Source: an uncultured Leucobacter sp. (GTDB lineage: Bacteria > Actinomycetota > Actinomycetes > Actinomycetales > Microbacteriaceae). From it: a DNA stretch of 8,254 bases. Shown here piece by piece: positions 6,387-8,254 of this stretch (within the stretch, counting starts at the first letter, position 1; each line of letters starts with the position of its first letter). A program made the translations under genes and the position numbers. Below the pieces are notes generated by a model that saw only the letters and a program-made list of their open reading frames with translations, was not told where the DNA came from and did no database searches. Location: NCBI GenBank assembly GCA_945952575.1, contig CAMFIY010000113.1:1-8254 (forward strand). The letters run 5' to 3'.

Positions 6387-7070
6387 CTAGATGGTCTCAG
6401 TTGTGGTCACAGGCCACGAGCCCGAACGGCTGCCGATGCTCGCGATCACCGGTCGGTCGAACCCGTCCAAGCCAATCCGCGTCACCAGCAACGCGGCTGG
6501 GGCTTCTCGGTTCACGCGGACGGAGACGATCCACTGCCGCGCAGCTGCTAGGGCTTCGGCGGCGCGAGAGTGAGCATCGTCAAGATCACCGGGAACAAAG
6601 ACTGTCGTCTCGTCCCTGCGCCCCGGCGCTGGCTCGAGATGAACTGAGATCGCAACCAGAGAGCCGGTAGACAGCAGTAGCGCGGACCGCGCCCATCCAT
6701 CGTCCGAGGCCTCGGCCCCACCTCGACCGGCGACTAGCACCCCATGGATCCGCTCGCGCCACTCCCCCTCGTTGGGCGCGGTTGTTTCACCCATCTGGAG
6801 TCGCTTAGGTGCGAGTTCACGATCAACAAACACTCCTCGCCCTTGCTCCGAGCGGATGACGCCCTCGGCCTTCAACACCCGAAGGGCCTCTCGCGCCGTC
6901 ATCCGCGCGACGTCGAATTTCGCGACCAGTTCCGTCTGCGAGGGCAGCTTGGTGCCCGGCTGCAGCTTGTGAACTTCGATCACGCGCCGAAGCTCGTTCG
7001 CGATCTGTCGATACGCGGGCACGAGCGCCCCTTTCAGCCCATGCAGCTCGCCGACCGGAAATTCACTCAT
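6387..7070 (-). CDS. GntR-family transcriptional repressor, KorSA-like
   Basis: A 227-residue regulator. Residues about 15-84 form the GntR winged helix: VPAYRQIANELRRVIE, LQPGTKLPSQTELVAKFDVA, RMTAREALRVLKAEGVI and the wing EQGRGVFV. The C-terminal 140 residues, with ALLLSTGSLVAISVHLEPAP (129-148) and RQWIVSVRVNREAPAALLVT (178-197), are in the size range of the UTRA effector domain but I cannot confirm that fold. Its place, directly upstream of a Pra-like gene and an FtsK-like gene, is that of KorSA in pSAM2, which keeps replication and transfer silent. The start ATG lies inside a copy of its presumed binding site, which points to autorepression, and a TACCCT six bases upstream suggests a leaderless message. 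The effector, if any, is unknown. Confidence 0.88.
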   Translation of the reverse strand: MSEFPVGELHGLKGALVPAYRQIANELRRVIEVHKLQPGTKLPSQTELVAKFDVARMTAREALRVLKAEGVIRSEQGRGVFVDRELAPKRLQMGETTAPNEGEWRERIHGVLVAGRGGAEASDDGWARSALLLSTGSLVAISVHLEPAPGRRDETTVFVPGDLDDAHSRAAEALAAARQWIVSVRVNREAPAALLVTRIGLDGFDRPVIASIGSRSGSWPVTTTETI

Positions 7071-7083
7071 CTAGACAGGGTAG
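7068..7083 (-). promoter_or_regulatory. Leaderless promoter and autoregulatory site of the GntR gene
   Basis: The minus strand reads TACCCT (7083-7078), then GTCTAG and the ATG at 7070. A TANNNT -10 box at this distance puts the transcription start at or next to the A of ATG, the usual leaderless layout in Actinobacteria. The overlapping CATCTAGACA (7068-7077) shares the nine-base core ATCTAGACA with the two sites near 6304 and 6375, so the repressor probably covers its own start. No good -35 box is visible. Confidence 0.55.
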
Positions 7084-7285
7084 CGGCGGCCGACTGGATA
7101 CGTGAGCGTGGATGGGAACACCCGGGAGATGCCTCGTGCAGGATCGCGCTGATCATCGACGCCCGTATGCGGCGCGATGCCGTTCCACAAACGCGTCGCT
7201 CTGCCTCGCCGTCGCATGGCACGACGACACTGGCCCTTCTTGGCTTCGCGGATCTCCGGCTAGTCGGGCTCGTCTACGGCGAGAC

Positions 7286-7699
7286 TCAGGCGTCGTCGCG
7301 CAGATAGGCGTCGAGTGCGTCACGCATGATCTCGCTCGCCGTCCGGTGGTCTCGCGCCATCCGCTCGATCAGCAACGCATCCAGGTCGGGGGCGAGCCGA
7401 ACCTGTCGCTTCGGCGAAGGGCCGGCGCCCGGACAGCCGCTGAGGCTGGGGCGACCGCCGAGGGCGACGAGCTCTCGCAAGTCATCCTCGCTGGCCCGAC
7501 CCTCGGTGACGCCGACGGGCGTGACAGAGGCGGGGAGCGTGTCGAGCTGGCTGACAATGGCGTCCAGTTCCTGCGGCGTGGTGCTTCGACCCTGGGCGAG
7601 TCCGTCCAGCTGTTCGATCGGGGTGTAGTCCTCGTCCTCGGCTCGAGCGGCCAGGGCTGAGCAGCGCTTCTCGGCACTGTCCAGCCACTTCGACGCCAT
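7286..7699 (-). CDS. Ribbon-helix-helix (CopG/Arc-like) DNA-binding protein with a long N-terminal extension
   Basis: A 137-residue protein. Residues 97-134 form a ribbon-helix-helix: KRQVRLAPDLDALLIERMA with alternating strand residues, then RTASEIMRDALDAYLRDD as the second helix. This domain binds operators as a dimer and is typical of antitoxins, plasmid copy-control and partition regulators. The first about 90 residues are acidic and low in hydrophobics, with one coil-like stretch (ELDAIVSQLDTLP, 44-56); their role is unknown. A TACAAT -10 box lies six bases before ATG 7699, so the message is probably leaderless. No partner toxin with convincing features follows: the 215 bases downstream hold only the repressor promoter and a weak 48-codon frame. 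Membership of the element is uncertain; it could equally be an antitoxin left without its toxin or an element regulator. Confidence 0.75.
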   Translation of the reverse strand: MASKWLDSAEKRCSALAARAEDEDYTPIEQLDGLAQGRSTTPQELDAIVSQLDTLPASVTPVGVTEGRASEDDLRELVALGGRPSLSGCPGAGPSPKRQVRLAPDLDALLIERMARDHRTASEIMRDALDAYLRDDA

Positions 7700-7712
7700 C
7701 TACGTATTGTAG
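7700..7712 (-). promoter_or_regulatory. Promoter -10 box and possible self-operator of the ribbon-helix-helix gene
   Basis: On the minus strand CTACAATACGTAG holds the near-consensus -10 box TACAAT (7711-7706) and is flanked by the inverted arms CTAC and GTAG. The ATG follows immediately, so a leaderless transcript is expected. Short CTAC/GTAG arms over a -10 box suit autorepression by a ribbon-helix-helix protein, but four-base arms can arise by chance. No clear -35 is seen. Confidence 0.45.
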
Positions 7713-7819
7713 TCCAAAACCGCTTCCTACTTCCTCCGCCTGTCCGGTCGCGTCCTCACACCTGCCTCCGTCGAGAGTAAGCACCGCCGTAGCTGTGAGA
7801 ACTTTCCTTACTCGTTCAA

Positions 7820-7918
7820 GGCCGGCCTCCGGCCGGCAGCGGCGCGGGGGCGGCGCACTGCGGTGCGTCCGGTCCTCGCTACGCTGCGGTCCGGGCGCTC
7901 CTCGCGCGCCGCCCCCGC
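7820..7918. repeat. GC-rich nested inverted-repeat block, noncoding
   Basis: This 99-base stretch contains several inverted repeats. GGCCGG-CCT-CCGGCC (7820-7834) makes a short hairpin. GCGGGGGCGGCGC (7844-7856) and its exact complement GCGCCGCCCCCGC (7906-7918) form 13-base arms around a 49-base loop. Within the loop are CGCAC-TGCG-GTGCG (7854-7867, overlapping the left arm) and CCGGTCC..GGTCCGG (7869-7894, one mismatch). GTCCGG followed by TCCTCGC occurs twice in direct order (7867-7879 and 7889-7905). It lies just downstream of the ATPase stop. It may be a transcription terminator, or a structured cis site such as a transfer or replication origin of the element; there is no T-run to favour a classical intrinsic terminator. 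Confidence 0.65.
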
Positions 7919-7937
7919 ACCAGCAAGCGACGTCTCG

Positions 7938-8254
7938 TCACTCAATCGCGTCGTCGATCAACCCGAACGGCGGAACAGCGCGGTCTCCCGAGAATCGCAC
8001 GACAATGCTGCTGGCTAGCTCGGGAGGCGGCGAATTGTCCACGAAGACGGCCTGAGCCCCGGTTCCGGCGCCGGCAAGCCACGACGCCACGTGTGCATAG
8101 ACGTTGTCTACGAGCTTGGCGTCAGCGAAATCCGCGTCTTCAGGACCCGCTCGGTGTCCGAGATTCTTCTGTGGGCTATCGACAACCAAGAGTCCTGGGA
8201 GTAGGGCTCGCCGTTCCCAGCTGATCTCCCAGAGGGCCATGGCCCAGGCAAGAC
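7938..8254 (-). CDS. SMC/Rad50-like ATPase, C-terminal fragment entering from the right edge
   Basis: The frame is open to the right edge (about 104 codons seen, stop TGA 7940-7938), so the start and the Walker A part are outside. The sequence LAWAMALWEI...LPGLLVVDSPQKNLG has the layout of the ABC/SMC head: the helix after the signature motif, then Walker B (LLVVDSP) and the D-loop. The usual Glu after the Walker B Asp is replaced by Ser, as in several Rad50-like branches with a DSP motif. Later come AQAVFVDNSPP and the C-terminal VVRFSGD..PPFGLIDDAI. Such proteins act in DNA repair or in multi-gene phage-defence systems, but the family cannot be fixed from the tail alone. No other component is visible on its downstream side. 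Confidence 0.65.
   Translation of the reverse strand, partial: LAWAMALWEISWERRALLPGLLVVDSPQKNLGHRAGPEDADFADAKLVDNVYAHVASWLAGAGTGAQAVFVDNSPPPELASSIVVRFSGDRAVPPFGLIDDAIE

Noticed and set aside
7071..7217. 48-codon minus-strand frame between the ribbon-helix-helix gene and the GntR gene
   Set aside because: No ribosome site, no motif and Arg-rich composition; the interval is better read as an upstream regulatory region of the repressor.

Overview
The window is high-GC actinobacterial DNA, and its gene content is that of an actinobacterial integrative and conjugative element (AICE) of the pSAM2 type. High GC, leaderless-looking promoters and the protein style suggest a Microbacteriaceae-like host; that is inference, not proof. 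All supportable genes lie on the minus strand, so they are described here in transcription order, from high to low coordinates.

Right end (8254-7286): the C-terminal part of an SMC/Rad50-type ATPase enters from the right edge and stops at 7938. It is followed by a GC-rich block of nested inverted repeats (about 7820-7918), then a 137-residue protein ending in a ribbon-helix-helix DNA-binding domain. It is unclear whether these belong to the element or are neighbours or cargo.

Element core (7070-1349): a GntR-family repressor occupies the position of KorSA and is followed by an operator-rich promoter region (6286-6386). Next comes a run of overlapping genes: a Pra-like activator protein, an FtsK/TraSA-like DNA translocase, a small lipoprotein, a RepSA-like rolling-circle initiator, a short excisionase and a tyrosine integrase. 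The integrase is not the last gene. An HNH-motif protein and a 99-residue protein of unknown function follow with a 1-base overlap and a 1-base gap. From 6285 down to 437 there is essentially no intergenic space, so replication, transfer, excision, integration and the two extra genes appear to form one long transcription unit. It would be controlled by GntR sites with the core CTAGAC placed inside the promoter at about 6363-6384 and over the GntR start codon.

Left end (349-1): the 5' part of a gene for a small secreted or membrane protein (DUF6153-like) runs off the left edge. A TGAACAA/TTGTTGA palindrome of the ArsR/SmtB operator type sits just upstream of its start, suggesting metal-responsive control. 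No tRNA gene and no convincing att direct repeat could be seen, so the element borders are not defined by this window.
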